A stretch of DNA of 64,000 nucleotides from Hanleya hanleyi. Its lineage: Eukaryota > Mollusca > Polyplacophora > Lepidopleurida > Hanleyidae. The notes beneath the pieces are model-generated. The model ran no database searches. It was not told the DNA's origin and saw only the letters and a list, made by a program, of their open reading frames with translations. The first letter of the stretch is position 1, and each line of letters begins with the position of its first letter. The translations under genes were made by a program, and so were the position numbers. The stretch is taken from NCBI GenBank assembly GCA_036873755.1, contig JAVTVY010045335.1, forward strand, positions 62,001 to 126,000, given 5' to 3'. Of this stretch, positions 34,089 to 44,586 are shown piece by piece.

Positions 34089-34769
34089 ATGACAGCGAGC
34101 GGAACAGAGCTTGCGTTATTCCAACTGACGTCCGACGTCTACCTCATCGTCAATGACGATCACATGGAGCTGGTCCAAGAAGAACCGCGGAAGGTCAAGA
34201 TTTTGTTATCGCTATCAGGCTGGACTCTATTGACAGGGTTGTTACAGGGAAAAGATCCCGAAATGGATTTCATGCACGTGGGAGTCGGTGTGCACATATG
34301 CACTGGTGGAGAGGATCCCTTTTTTCCCCGGTTGGAACAGCGTGGGGGTACCCATATCACACTCTGTCTACCCTTATGGATGGTACGGAAAGATGTACTC
34401 CCCGAGATGGATGACTTACTGCACCCCGAAGTGAAAGAAGGGACTGTGGCTACCCGAAGGCTTACACCTGGCTGCACCCTATTGTTGTACTCCAAAGGAG
34501 TCGACATCATCGATAACCGGGTTATGTGTACGCCTGAACCCAAAGCGCACGTCTCTTTGTCACGGGAAGGATGAACCACCTTGATACGTGTGTTGTTTGG
34601 TGACCTGGACGGCGATAGCATTCACCTGTGTGACGAGGTCTACATTTTCCGCGGTTCCTTTTTCGCTCGACTCACCTGTCTGAACGGAGGTCATTTTACC
34701 CTGGACACCGATCTATGGACGGCTTTGGAACAAGTAGTCCCCATTGTCGATGAGGTACTATATCTATAG
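34089..34769 (+). pseudogene. PC4-like two-domain protein of element 1, one nonsense codon
   Basis: The frame runs without shift from 34089 to TAG 34767-34769 but has a TGA at 34572-34574, just after HVSLSREG. The second half (IHLCDEVYIFRGSFFARL...FTLDTDLWTALEQVV) matches the two element 2 proteins at 48927-49454 and 49620-50165; the first half repeats the same pattern in weaker form. The pattern is a PC4-type single-strand DNA-binding unit. It precedes the integrase, as in element 2. The stop codon lies in a TATATCTATAG stretch that could be the TATA region of the integrase gene. Confidence 0.65.
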
Positions 34770-34802
34770 GGGCCACACAGTCTAGAGCGTCAGTGTCACA
34801 TC

Positions 34803-35720
34803 ATGAAGCGAACCTGCGCAGTCCCAAGGCATCAGTCGAGCTGAAGTGCGCGAGTGACTAAAAACCCAAGACACATATAGCTTACATCGAGCAGCCCGAC
34901 GGCATTTTCGTCGTAACCGAGTCATCGTAGGAGGTATAGACGCACAATGGCAGGCAGATATGATCGATATGAGTCGATTTGCTGCCCACAATAATGGACA
35001 TCGGTACATGTTGACCTGTATCGATTTTCAAGACAGGTCGCAAACCCCTCTATTTGCAAACGGATGAAGGCACAGAATTTCTCAGCCGGCACTTTCAAGC
35101 CTTTCTCCAGAAACAGAATGTGTTTTTTCTTCCATACGTACAACGAAACCAAAGCCTCTGTGTTGGAACGGTTCAATCGGACCTTGAAAGGCCGGACGTA
35201 CAAGTATTTTACAGCCAAAAACACCCGACGGTACTTCGATGTGCTACCTCAACTGGTCCGAGGGTACAATCGAGCCTATCATCGCAGTATCCAACGGGCG
35301 CCCGTCGATGTGACGGAACGCAACGAACATCAAGTGTGCCGTACGCTGTACTCATCCCCTGAAGAAGGTACTTCACCCCGTTACAAACGCGGTGATGTGG
35401 TACGGATCAGTAAAGTCAAAGGTCAATTTGAGAAAAGTTACTTGCCCAACTGGAGTGATGAGCATTTTGTCATAGTTCGTCATTGTCTCCGAAACCCGCA
35501 CGTCTATCAACTGGAAGATCTACAAGGAGAAACACTGCAAGGCACGTTTTACGAGGCAGAATTACAACCGGTCGTAAAAACACAGAAAGACTACTACACT
35601 GTGGAGGAGATTTTGAAAATGGAACGTCGACGTGGCATTCCCTATCATTTCGTCAAATGGCAAGGTTGGCCCAGTTCGGTTAATTCCTGGGTCTCAGCCC
35701 GTGACATGAAACGGATATAA
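34803..35720 (+). pseudogene. Polinton-type integrase with chromodomain, broken
   Basis: Compared with the element 2 copy, part of the N-terminus and about 40 residues between the first and second catalytic Asp are missing, and a shift in a T run near 35125 changes the frame. What remains includes RNRVIVGG and DAQWQAD, LQTDEGTEFLSRHF with the second Asp, ETKASVLERFNRTLKG with the Glu, the C-terminal domain and, at about residues 170-218 of the last frame, a chromodomain (YYTVEEILKMERRRG, HFVKWQGWP, NSWV). Retroviral-type integrases with this order are typical of Polintons. Its stop TAA is inside TATAAAT, the likely TATA box of the next gene. Confidence 0.85.
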
Positions 35721-35764
35721 ATTCTACCTCACGTCTCCTACAGCCTTCAGTCTAGGGCTGTCCC

Positions 35765-36157
35765 ATGGATAATGCACAACTTCCTTTACTGCTGCGTACT
35801 CGAAAAGGACAAGTCGGTACTGTCGTGTATATACTAGCGCTTCTGGGTGTCTTGTTTGGAGGTGTCTTCTACGACTTGGCATACCTGATATCCTGTTTCA
35901 ACCTACCCGCCATCTCACCCACACCAGTCATTCCCCCACCTCAACGTCAATACGCTACCAACAACACCACCAACAACACCATCATCTTCGAAGCACCTAC
36001 CACTACTCTACTCACGAAGGGTACCGAGGCACCCATCACGAGGGGAGCTCTGGAGCACCACCCACCACTACCACCACCACCACCACAACATCCATTCCAC
36101 CCTTCAGCAGGGTACCACCGACCATCGCACCGACACCTCCTCTACGTCACCCTGTAG
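35765..36157 (+). CDS. small membrane protein of element 1
   Basis: A short basic N-terminus is followed by one membrane segment at about residues 17-40 (VVYILALLGVLFGGVFYDLAYL) and then a Thr/Pro/Asn-rich outside part with NNTTNNT sites. GVFYD.AYL is shared with the element 2 protein at 47080-47766. The Pro-rich end may be out of frame. It sits between integrase and ATPase in both copies. Function unknown; a type of viral envelope or assembly membrane protein is a guess. Confidence 0.55.
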   Translation: MDNAQLPLLLRTRKGQVGTVVYILALLGVLFGGVFYDLAYLISCFNLPAISPTPVIPPPQRQYATNNTTNNTIIFEAPTTTLLTKGTEAPITRGALEHHPPLPPPPPQHPFHPSAGYHRPSHRHLLYVTL

Positions 36158-36279
36158 CAGGTCTTGTACCACGATTACCATGGCAACGGTACTCCCCGGA
36201 CTACGACCCACGGTGAGATCCGCGACAACGGTGGTGGGCCTCTGAACGCTTAGCCCAAAACACCAAATAACTAGTGGGC

Positions 36280-36746
36280 ATGGATCCACGGTGGCAGAAC
36301 TGGTACGGAGGCCTGGACTCACCTTGGTTCAAGGATTACCCCCAGAGGATACCCCAGAAGACACGTTGGTGGTCGTGGATGAACTGATGGCCGAAACGGA
36401 TAGTCAAGTGACCCGCCTTTTTACCAAAGAAAGTGATCATCGCCGGCTGAGTATCATCTACATCGTCCAAAATCTCTTCAGTAAGAACAAAGAGCACAAG
36501 AACATCGGTTTGAATGCCCAGTATGTGGTGTTGTTCAAAAACCCCAGAGACGCGTCACAAATTATGCACCTGGCGAAACAGATGTACCCTTAAAACACGG
36601 CCTATATTTGGGAAGCCTTTGAAGATGCCACCCAGGAGGCCCACGGCTACCTGCTCATCGACTTGAAACAAGGGACACCTTCGGCACTTCGATTGCGGAC
36701 CCACATTTTTCCCGGTGAGTTCCAGACGGTGTACACGCCCAAATAA
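36280..36746 (+). pseudogene. packaging ATPase (FtsK/HerA-A32 type), truncated
   Basis: The Walker A part is missing. From 36291 the frame reads TLVQGLPPEDT, Walker B DTLVVVDELMAE, then RLSIIYIVQNLFSKNKEHKN, NAQYVVLFKNPRD and HGYLLIDLKQGTP. A TAA interrupts at 36591-36593 without frame change. The final TAA (36744-36746) overlaps an AATAAA signal. The protein class pumps DNA into capsids in Polintons, virophages and NCLDVs. Confidence 0.8.
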
Positions 36747-36785
36747 AAGAACAAGAGTGGACTTCAAACCATTCACTTCCTCATC

Positions 36786-37143
36786 ATGTCTGCGAGGATA
36801 CGGAAGCACGTGCCGGCGCTCCGCATGTTACGCAGCGCGCCACCGGAGGTGGTCCGAGCCCTGGTGCGCGGGGCGGGCGCGGGGCGGGCGCGGGGCGGGC
36901 GCGGGATTGGTATGGTGCTTGTGTGAAGTCGCTCATAATGTGTTAAAAGGGAATGTTCCCTTCAGTCCTCTGCAGAAAGGGAAATTGCAACGGCACAAGA
37001 CGGGTCTCCGAACGCTGGTGAAGAAGGCGAGTTTAAAGAAAAAGAAACAGGTGTTACAGCAAGGTGGATTTCTCGGGACACTACTCGCTCCATTAGCAGC
37101 CTCCGTACTGGGACCGTTAGTAGGGTTCATCTTGGGACGCTAA
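36786..37143 (+). pseudogene. small basic protein with hydrophobic C-terminus, broken by GC microsatellite
   Basis: MSARIRKHVPALR starts the frame. A GCGGGGCGGGC repeat at about 36866-36905 disrupts it. Downstream, in another frame, NVLKGNVPFSPLQKGKL, a Lys-rich stretch and GGFLGTLLAPLAASVLGPLVG follow. The element 2 copy (46205-46546) lacks the GC repeat. Proteins of this shape are regular companions of Polinton capsid genes in invertebrates; a core or membrane-active role is inference. Confidence 0.75.
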
Positions 37144-37144
37144 C

Positions 37145-37866
37145 ATGGAACATACGAAAAAAATGATGCTGGTCGAACCTCGACTGTTACTAAGTTTGCA
37201 ATCAACCTACCCTGTCCCTGTCACGGTACAACAACTGCAGTCCCTCGATGAAGAGATGAATAGCATACTTCCACGCCGACTGCCCGATCACGGGAAAATT
37301 CAACTCTACCATCAGAAGCTGAACCGGTACAAGACGTTTATGGATCAATATAGGGGTGGTTCAACACCACTACCCACACTACCACCACCAACACCACCAC
37401 CACCACCACCCTCATCCTCCTCACATCAGCTCGAAGATGAAGTGTTGGCCAGTGTCCCTAAGGCGTTCAAGACCAAGGTCCGTTTATTGTTGGACCGGGT
37501 GAAACAGAATCCTGATATGTGTTGGACCGACCAGGGGGGCGAGGCTTATTCGAAACCAAGTGGTCCCGGGGTCTCATATCACCGATCTGATCCTCGATAC
37601 GGTGCGTTCTCGCAAACACTCTAATCCACCGGGTTGGGAAGCCTTTGCTGGGGCGTCGAAAGACACACACGTCCCTCGAGAATTGGTGGAGAATCGTGAA
37701 CACTGGACCTGGATGCAATCGCCAGTGGCAACCGCAGACACCTCCCAAAACGCCCTCACGGCGGGGACGTTCTTTTCACCCCTATTCGACATCTATGACG
37801 CGACCGGGCACACCGCGCCGATCACGACGGAGGCTACAACCACCCAAGACCTGGGACCCCTATTAA
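37145..37866 (+). pseudogene. Polinton-associated unknown virion-type protein, frameshifted
   Basis: The start is one base after the stop of the previous gene (TAACATG). Residues 1-60 read MLVEPRLLLSLQS and LDEEMNSILPRR; a Pro/Ser linker follows, then LEDEVLASVPKAFKTKV. Two shifts (near 37530-37570 and again before 37700) lead to the end PPKTWDPY, equivalent to APKGWENY in element 2. The family recurs in invertebrate Polintons between the small basic protein and the penton gene. Its position suggests a structural role. Confidence 0.7.
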
Positions 37867-37899
37867 ATCCGGGAGCGGAAGCAGAAAAGGCCAGTCGTC

Positions 37900-38678
37900 A
37901 TGTTATACCTCACGTTGCCCAGTAGCAGTTCGCTTGATGTGTTTCCTGACAACGCCTTGACCAAGTACGTGACCCAGTTACCGCAACCGTTGCATTTACC
38001 TGGACGGTGGGAATGTGGATTCGTGAATATTCAATACACTAACTCGTGGTACAACGTGCGAGACAAGGATGTGTGGTACGAGGTGACCTACGAAGGCAAA
38101 GTAACTGGCTGACCCTACCCGAAGGCCAATACGATACCCCCAAAGAGTTCATGGAGGGATTGAGAACACTGATGCATTATAAGTCTCTACGGGTGGTGAC
38201 GAATACTTCAAAACCCATCAAATCCTATCCCTTCAAGAATCATGTGGACTTCGATTACAACACACACAACGACAAGGCCTGTTTCATTCTCAGTCTCAAC
38301 GTGAGTGTCGAACTCAGTCCTAGCCTACAGCAAATGTTAGGTTTCCCTCATCCGGTCTATTCGGGTCCAAGCACCGACAGAGCCGAAATTACGATGAACA
38401 TGAAAGTGGGTATGTACGGACTCTACGTCTACTCGGACGTGGTCGACAACCACATTGTGGGTGATGTCAACACACCTGTGTTAAGGGTGGTCCCCATTAG
38501 AAAGAAGTATGGAGATCAAGTCACCCAGAGTTTCAACCACCTACTCTACCTACCCGTACGACACATCGATATCAGCACGATCACGGTGGATATAAGAGAT
38601 GACACGGGACGCCCGGCGGCATTCGAACGAGGGAAAGTGGTGCTGACACTTCATTTCCGTTCTCCCCACTTCATATAA
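37900..38678 (+). pseudogene. minor capsid (penton-like) protein, one frameshift
   Basis: MLYLTLPSSSSLDVFPDN and RWECGFVNIQY mark the N-terminal strands of the single jelly-roll minor capsid protein of Polintons. A shift near 38095 moves to the frame that carries PEGQYDTPKEFMEGL, FKNHVDFDYN and GMYGLYVYSDVVD through VDIRDDTGRPAAFERGKVV. It ends in TAATG, overlapping the next start codon by one base. Confidence 0.85.
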
Positions 38679-39073
38679 TGTACCTGCCTTACAAGTGCCA
38701 TACGGCCAGCTATGCCGACTATTACAAGAAACAAACGGGAATTGGAGGTCCGGTCTTTAGCGGTGCACGCATGCAACGAGGTCACGGGCTGGGAAACATA
38801 CTGGGGAGCATCGTCAAAACGTTATTACCTCTGGTGACACGTGGAGTAAAAGCGGTGGGCAAACAAGCGGTACGCAGTGGACTGCAAGTCGCCGGTGATG
38901 TCTTGAGTGGTACGGCACCCCGACAAGCCTTGAAACGACGGGCCAAAGAAGCAGGCAGCGTCTTTGTTGCCAAAGCCCTTAAAAGACAACCCCCGGCACA
39001 GGGGAGAATCATTCGACGGCCAACACACCGACGACGCACACCCCAGAAGAAGAAGAGAGACATCTTCGCATAA
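38678..39073 (+). CDS. basic core-type protein, intact
   Basis: 131 residues, undamaged. The N-terminus reads YADYYKKQTG, then RGHGLGNILGSIVKTLLPLV, an amphipathic helix, followed by KAVGKQAVRSGLQVAGDVLSG and an Arg/Lys-rich tail ending RRTPQKKKRDIFA. This is the usual small protein between penton and major capsid genes in invertebrate Polintons; by charge and helix it resembles adenovirus pVI/pVII/pX-type core proteins, without direct proof. Both its start and its stop overlap neighbours as TAATG. Confidence 0.75.
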   Translation: MYLPYKCHTASYADYYKKQTGIGGPVFSGARMQRGHGLGNILGSIVKTLLPLVTRGVKAVGKQAVRSGLQVAGDVLSGTAPRQALKRRAKEAGSVFVAKALKRQPPAQGRIIRRPTHRRRTPQKKKRDIFA

Positions 39074-40290
39074 TGGCATTCATTCACTCCGAGTCGTGTC
39101 CGTCTACCAACATAGTCACATTTGAGGACTATCCCACCCACACAGACCAGTGTCGCCGAGGGTCGTTGGGTAGAACATCGGCCCCTGGCTAGCCTGACGG
39201 GAACGGGACCGCTGGAATTTACCATTGAAAAAAAAATACGGCCTACCTGGATTTAGCCCACATTTACTTTCCGTGAGAGCTAAAGTGGTGGACGGAGACG
39301 GGCCGGACATCGCGGCCGACGCGGTGGTAGCCCCAGTGAATCTCTGGCTGCAGTCGATGTTCCAACAGTTGGATATCAGTCTGAACGATAAACTCATCAG
39401 TACGTCCACCAATACGTACCCGTACCGAGCCTACATCGAGACGCTGTTGTCGTACTGAGAAGATGCCAAAAAAACACACTTGTCAGTCCCACTGTACTAC
39501 AGAGATACGCCCGGAGCAATGGATGCGACCACCATTGTCAATAATGGGTTCGGTCATCGCAGGCAGTTTACAGCCGGTAGCAGGTCCGTCGATATGATGG
39601 GGCGACTGCACGCCGACCTGTTCCTGCAAGACCGCTACATGATGAACGGCGTATCCATCAAGATCAAGTTGATCCGTTCCCCACCCACTTTCGCCTTGAT
39701 ATCCGATGGAGATGCCCCCAATTACAAGATCGTCATATAAGATGCAGCCCTGTGTGTCCGTACGGTGGATTTGCAACAGGGAGTGTTGGTGAGTCACATG
39801 GAAGCCTTATCGAAAAAACCAGCCCTGTACCCCGTCCGACGCGTACAGACCAAGGTGTTCTCTGTGCCAGCAGGTACGATGATGGCCAATCGTGAAAATT
39901 TATTTCTATGGGATCTGCCTAAACGTCTTACCCTGGCGTGTGTCACCAACAGCAGTTTCAATGGCCAGTGAGTAGAGAATCCGTTCAACTTTCAACATTT
40001 CAACATCAACTTTGTGGCACTGCACGTGGCCGGCCATCAAATCCCAGCCCGTCCGTTACAACCGGATTTTGGTAACCATCACTATGTGCGGAGCTACCTA
40101 AATCTGTTTACAGCCACAGGACAAAACAATCAGGACGAAGGAAATACCATCACTCGACGAGACTTTGCCCGTGGGTACACTTTGTTTACCTTCGACCTCA
40201 CCCCTACCTTGGAACACGATCATCAACTGGCCTTGCTCAAGAAAGGAAACATACGGTTGAAACTGCGTTTCTCGGTAGCTCTACCCCATT
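39073..40290 (+). pseudogene. major capsid protein (hexon-like), decayed and cut short
   Basis: MAFIHSESCPSTN starts the gene, as in element 2. Pieces in several frames follow: NLWLQSMFQQLDISLNDKLI, YPYRAYIETLLSY, SVDMMGRLHADLFLQDRYM, and FARGYTLFTFDLTPTLEHDH. Several shifts and stops separate them. After KLRFSVALP the match to the element 2 protein ends and the terminal repeat of element 2 begins at about 40290-40300, so the last 20-25 residues and the protease gene are missing. The family is the double jelly-roll capsid protein. Confidence 0.85.
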
Positions 40291-40294
40291 CATT

Positions 40295-41410
40295 ACTCAT
40301 TCCACACACAGGTATACTAGTCTGGAGAAGTGGATGGAATGGTCTGGCTACCTGCGCAGACAGGGAATTGTGGGAAAAGGGTATGGAAATAGACGTTTTG
40401 GGGTCTGGGTGGGCCACTAGTGGTCCTATGGAGTCGTATGAGGTATCAATGTGAAAGATACCTGAGGGGGCATCCGCCTGGACTAGTGTGTCGTTCGTGT
40501 TCAAAATTCTGCGCATGCGCAGACAGGGAATTGTGGGAAAATGCATTGGAAGGAACGTTTTGGGTCTAGGTGGGCCACTAATGGTCTGATTGAGTCGAGT
40601 GAGGTATCAATGTGATGCATACGTGAGGGCGCATCCGCCTGGGTGGATGGGTGTTAGGAATATCGTCATTCTGCGCATGCGCAGGCAGGTCGTTGTATGG
40701 AAATAGACATTTTGAGGCCGATATGGACCACTATGGGTCCGAATGTGTCTAGGGAAATGTTATTTTGTAGCTCTCGGGGTGTAGACCACGACTTGAAGGG
40801 ATGGCCACGTCACCTGTGACGTCACTGGTGATGTAATCAGTGAGAGTAGTAGCGAAAGCGGGAGTTTCGGAGGTGCGATGGAGTGCATTTGGAGTAGATA
40901 ACGGCCTATTTTTCCTTCCAACTACCTGATGGAAGTTACCTGTGAGTGTGAGTGTATGCGCGCGCGCGTGTGTGTGTGTGAGTGAATGAGTGTGAGTGAG
41001 TGAGTGTGAGTGTGAGTGAGTGAGTGAGTGAGTCAGTGAGTGAGTGAAGCGTGCACAACGCCCTGAGGCGTCCCCAACGCCCGTCTTAACGCATGGACGC
41101 ACTAACGACGGTGAGTGAGTGAGTGAGTGGGATCCGACTGGACTAATGTATCGTCCGTTTTCATCATTTTGCGCATGCGCAGTCTGGCCGTAGTATAGAA
41201 ATATACACATGGGAGTGTGTTTGGGGCACTAAACCCCTATGGGTCCATTGTTGTGGTTTGATGGTGTGGGTTCTGCGCAAGTGTGTGTGACGTCACTTCG
41301 GGTTTCACTAAAACTACCTCCGAACACAGAAGAGTTCCAATTTTTCCTTAGACCTTATGCATGGACTTTCAACATCCGGGTTTCCCACCGCCTGTATGGA
41401 ATGCATGTAC
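40295..41410. repeat. left terminal inverted repeat of element 2
   Basis: It consists of units of about 160 bp with TGCGCATGCGCA at 40510, 40672 and 41170 and a half copy at about 40342. Between them lie CATCCGCCTG, TGGGCCACTA and GAGGTATCAATGTGA motifs. 41163-41408 is the inverted copy of about 50781-51020 (about 97 percent identical in the inner 175 bp). TGACGTCACTTCGGG is at 41288-41302. Frames such as 40749-41210 and 41239-41886 are translations of repeats. Confidence 0.85.
40950..41135 (+). repeat. GTGAGTGA-type microsatellite
   Basis: Runs of GTGTGT and GTGAGTGA at about 40950-41050, with a second block at 41112-41130, interrupt the left terminal repeat. No counterpart is present in the right terminal repeat. 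Confidence 0.85.
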
Positions 41411-41580
41411 TTCAAAATCCGGCATCTCTTCAACATCCGGGACCTCTTCAACATCCGGGACCGCTTCAACATCCGCGGTTTCCTCTCGGCCCGGCCGCAC
41501 GCCTGCGCGAGTTTTCCCCAGCTGCACGCCTGCGCGGGCTATTCGGCCGCACGCCTGCGCAGTGCAATGCCCGGCCCTCT
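41387..41580 (+). repeat. short tandem repeats, CTTCAACATCCGGGA and GCACGCCTGCGC
   Basis: CTTCAACATCCGGGA-type units of 15 bp occur three to four times at about 41425-41485. Then GC-rich units with GCACGCCTGCGC occur three times at 41497-41562. They continue the inner edge of the terminal repeat. Confidence 0.8.
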
Positions 41581-42135
41581 CCAGGCCTAGCCTTTATCCA
41601 TTCTTCCGAAGCATCCATGTATAGAGGAGGGTCTCCGACAATATTACCATCTATTTACCTATGTGAAATGGCCAGTGGTGAACCCTCAGTTTTTCACAGA
41701 ACCGTATTGGCACGAAAAAAACTTAATATAATAAACTTAATCTATAGGTGTTGGACGAGTCTCCACTCGCCGTCTTCCTGGTCTTTACCCACACCTCCAA
41801 CATCTATAGTTTTTTTCACTCCACCTGTTGCTCTTGTAACTTGTAACTCCTCGTCAAAATGTTTGTGCTGGAATGCCCACTCTTAACCTAGACCAAAACA
41901 TGGACTTGGTCTGTGGGCTGATTTCATTGGCTCTCTATTTTACTGCAGTGCTCTTGCATTGTTTTCTAGGCATTGATGGGTTACATTTGATCCCATCCTA
42001 GGCCACTGATTGGCTATTTTTCTAAGCCCATTCATTGACTGAATCCCCACATGTCCCACATTGGGCATTATACTCACTTATACTCATTATACTTTGACAG
42101 AAAACACACACGACAGAGTTTTGAGATCTCATTTG
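41581..42135. other. non-coding region behind the protease gene
   Basis: I see no gene in this stretch between the left terminal repeat and the protease polyadenylation signal. Confidence 0.45.
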
Positions 42136-42141
42136 TTTATT
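42136..42141 (-). terminator. polyadenylation signal after the protease gene
   Basis: AATAAA on the minus strand, about 75 bases after the protease stop codon, at the end of the late gene block. Confidence 0.55.
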
Positions 42142-42214
42142 CAGTGAACAACAACGCGAGAACAACCACGTGAAAAAACTGAAGCCCAGAACAGGGGGCT
42201 TTACGTGAAAAAAC

Positions 42215-42895
42215 TTAAGCCCAGAACGGGACTTTCATGAACAGGTAGAATAAAAGCGTACCTGAGATACAACACATATCACGAATCGTTAGATTCTTGG
42301 TATGTGCATTAGAGTAGGTTAACCAGAAGACTATACTGTGAAGCCATGTGAGGCCCGCCCCCTGTACAGACCTTTTGGTCTTTGATATATGTTGGCACTT
42401 GTCGGCACCTCTTCCCACTTCCCTTATATGTGTTGTAACTTGTACATTGAAATGAACGGCAGCCCAGTCATATACGAGTACATCTCGGTCCTCGGCCTTG
42501 GGGTACTCGTCAAACATGTGGACGATCGTCTGCATGGAATGTCCCCGACTTCGATGGTACAGGTAAAACAAGCAATATTGTCCGCACACACTACTGGTCA
42601 GGCTTTGCAACGTTTCGGTATTCCAACACCACGTCTCTGTGCCTTGATCCATGAAGTCTGTTAAATCGGGATGGAGGGGTGGTAGGCCGTACGGGTCAAA
42701 GTATTCGCCCTGCTCTTCTGTCAAGTACACGGCCACCCAGTGTTGACCGGGCCGATCCATCGGGTCTGTATTCAGGACGTAAGCAGCAGGATACACACGG
42801 TCTGATGGGAACACGTCTCGGGCGAACACTCCTTGAAAGACCATGCGTGTCCCTGTGTCATTCTTCAGCACGGTGCGTATCTGGTCTGTATCCAT
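42215..42895 (-). CDS. adenain-type cysteine protease of element 2
   Basis: 226 residues in one open frame. The catalytic set of the adenovirus protease family is in place: His52 in GQHWVAVYL, Asp67 in EYFDPYG, Gln97 and Cys104 in SVCGQYC, with the Gln-Cys spacing of 7 seen in adenain. The enzyme cleaves capsid and core precursors during virion maturation. The last 60-70 residues look less conserved and may be extended by decay. The start overlaps the end of the major capsid gene by about 30 bases. It is the only catalytic gene of element 2 without a visible lesion. Element 1 has lost its copy. Confidence 0.85.
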   Translation of the reverse strand: MDTDQIRTVLKNDTGTRMVFQGVFARDVFPSDRVYPAAYVLNTDPMDRPGQHWVAVYLTEEQGEYFDPYGLPPLHPDLTDFMDQGTETWCWNTETLQSLTSSVCGQYCLFYLYHRSRGHSMQTIVHMFDEYPKAEDRDVLVYDWAAVHFNVQVTTHIREVGRGADKCQHISKTKRSVQGAGLTWLHSIVFWLTYSNAHTKNLTIRDMCCISGTLLFYLFMKVPFWA

Positions 42896-44180
42896 GTTAG
42901 GTGGACGTTACGGCTTTTATTGATTTGAATAATGTTGTCAAACTCAGCGTAGCAAATCACATTGATGGTTTTCGGTAAAGGTGTCCCGAAATGCAGTTCC
43001 AAGCGTAGGTTGCCTTTCTTGACGAGACTCAGCTGATGATCGTTGTCTAAGGTGGGGGTCAGATCGAAACAGAACAATGTGTATCCTTTGCCGAAATCGT
43101 CTCGACTGATCATATTCTCTCGTCTTTGTTGATTTGGCCAGTTGCTGTGAAGAGGTTCAGATAGCTCCGGATGTAATTGGCCGTTCCGAAGTTAGGTTGT
43201 AAGGGCCGTGCCGGTACCTGTTGGCCATCCACATGCAGGGCCACGAAATTGATGTTGAACGATTTTAGGTTGAACGGATTCTCGAGAGAGTCCCATTATA
43301 ACTGACGTTCTCCACACAGGCTAGGGTTCAACGCTTGGGCAAATCCCCCAGGAACAGGTTTTCTTGATTGACAATCAGATTCCCTTTAGGGACGGAAAAG
43401 ACCTTGGTCTGTACTCGTCGAATGGGTACTGGGCTGGTTTTTTCTCCAAGGCTCTGATGTGCCCCAACTGGACACCTGGGCTCGGTTTCACTTTGCGTAC
43501 AAACAGACTGGCTTCTTGGATGACAATGTTATACTCGAGGTCCTCATTCGGGGTCATCAAGGCAAGCGCAGCGTTGCGCACACTAGTCTTATTTTGAGGT
43601 ACTCCATTCAAGAGGCATCGGTCCTGCATGAATAAGTCCGCATGCAGACGTCCCATCATATCGACCGAGTGACTCTCTGCTGTGACATCCACTCTCTCCG
43701 TATAGCCGTCATTATCGGGACTCGCTTCCAGCTTGCCTGGGGTATCTCGGTAGAACAACGGGGCTGTCAAATACGACATTTTAGCGTCACGCCCGTAGGA
43801 TAACAGTGTTTCGATGTAGGCTCGGTGCGGGTACGTGTTCGTTGAGGCGCTTACCAGTTTATCACTGAGGGCTATATTCACTTGCTGGAATAGCGAATGA
43901 AGCCAGAGAATCACTGGACCCACGGGTGCATCTGCTTTGAGGACAGATCCATCTTTATTGGTGATTTTAGCTTTCACATATAGGTACGTATGGGCTAAAT
44001 CCAGGTAGGTCGTATCTGCGTTGGTGATGGTGAATTCAATGGGGCCTGTGGCTGTAATGCTGGAAAGGGGAGATGTTCCACCCATTGACCCTCTTCGGCA
44101 CTGGTCTGAGTAGGTGGGACGGTCCATAAATCAAATTCACTGTTGGTAGAAGGACACGACTCGGCGTGGATGAAAGCCAT
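42865..44180 (-). pseudogene. major capsid protein (hexon-like) of element 2, frameshifted
   Basis: Starts MAFIHAESCPSTN at 44180. A shift near 44125 leads into a 250-residue stretch (44127-43375) with VILWLHSLFQQVNIALSDKL, YPHRAYIETLLSYGRD, SVDMMGRLHADLFMQDR and EKKPAQYPFDEYR. After 43375 the frame changes and stops occur near 43340 and 43290; PFNLKSFNINFVALHVDG and then DDFGKGYTLFCFDLTPTLDN to the end at 42865 follow in other frames. The match to the element 1 gene is collinear. The double jelly-roll fold is the family assignment. Confidence 0.85.
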
Positions 44181-44182
44181 GT

Positions 44183-44586
44183 TTAAGAAAAGATATCCTG
44201 GGTCTTCGATGTGCATCGTCGCTGGGTCGGTCGTCGACTGGTGCGTGGTCTCGGTGGTACAGGTCTTTTATTCCCTACGGTGCGTTGTGCTTTGGCGACC
44301 AAGACGCCTCCTGCTTCTTTGGCTCGGCGTTTCAGTGCTTCTTTGGGTGCCGCACCGCCCAAGACATCACCCGCGACTTGCAGGCCACTGTGTACCGCTT
44401 GTTTGCCGATCGCTTTGACCCCACGCTCACCAAGGTGAGGAACGTTTTGACGATGCTTCCGAGTATGTTCCCCAGCCCATGTCCTCGTTGCATGCGTGTA
44501 CCTGCAAAGACCGGAAAGCTACCCCCGGCCTGTTGGGTATAATAGTCCATATAGCTGCGTGCATCACACTCGTAAGACACCTTCAT
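44183..44586 (-). pseudogene. basic core-type protein of element 2, one frameshift
   Basis: The N-terminal 55 residues (SYMDYYTQQAGG, RGHGLGNILGSIVKTFL) match the element 1 protein. A shift near 44420 moves the reading; the amphipathic and Arg/Lys-rich rest is in the next frame and ends at TAA 44183-44185, two bases before the capsid ATG. The start overlaps the penton stop as TAATG. Confidence 0.75.

Noticed and set aside
40749..41210. 153-residue minus-strand frame rich in Ser, Leu, Thr and His
   Set aside because: It is a translation of the GTGAGTGA microsatellite.
41239..41886. 215-residue plus-strand open frame
   Set aside because: It starts in the terminal inverted repeat and crosses 15-bp GC-rich tandem units; the mirrored frame at 50630-50950 has the same N-terminal text because of the inverted repeat.
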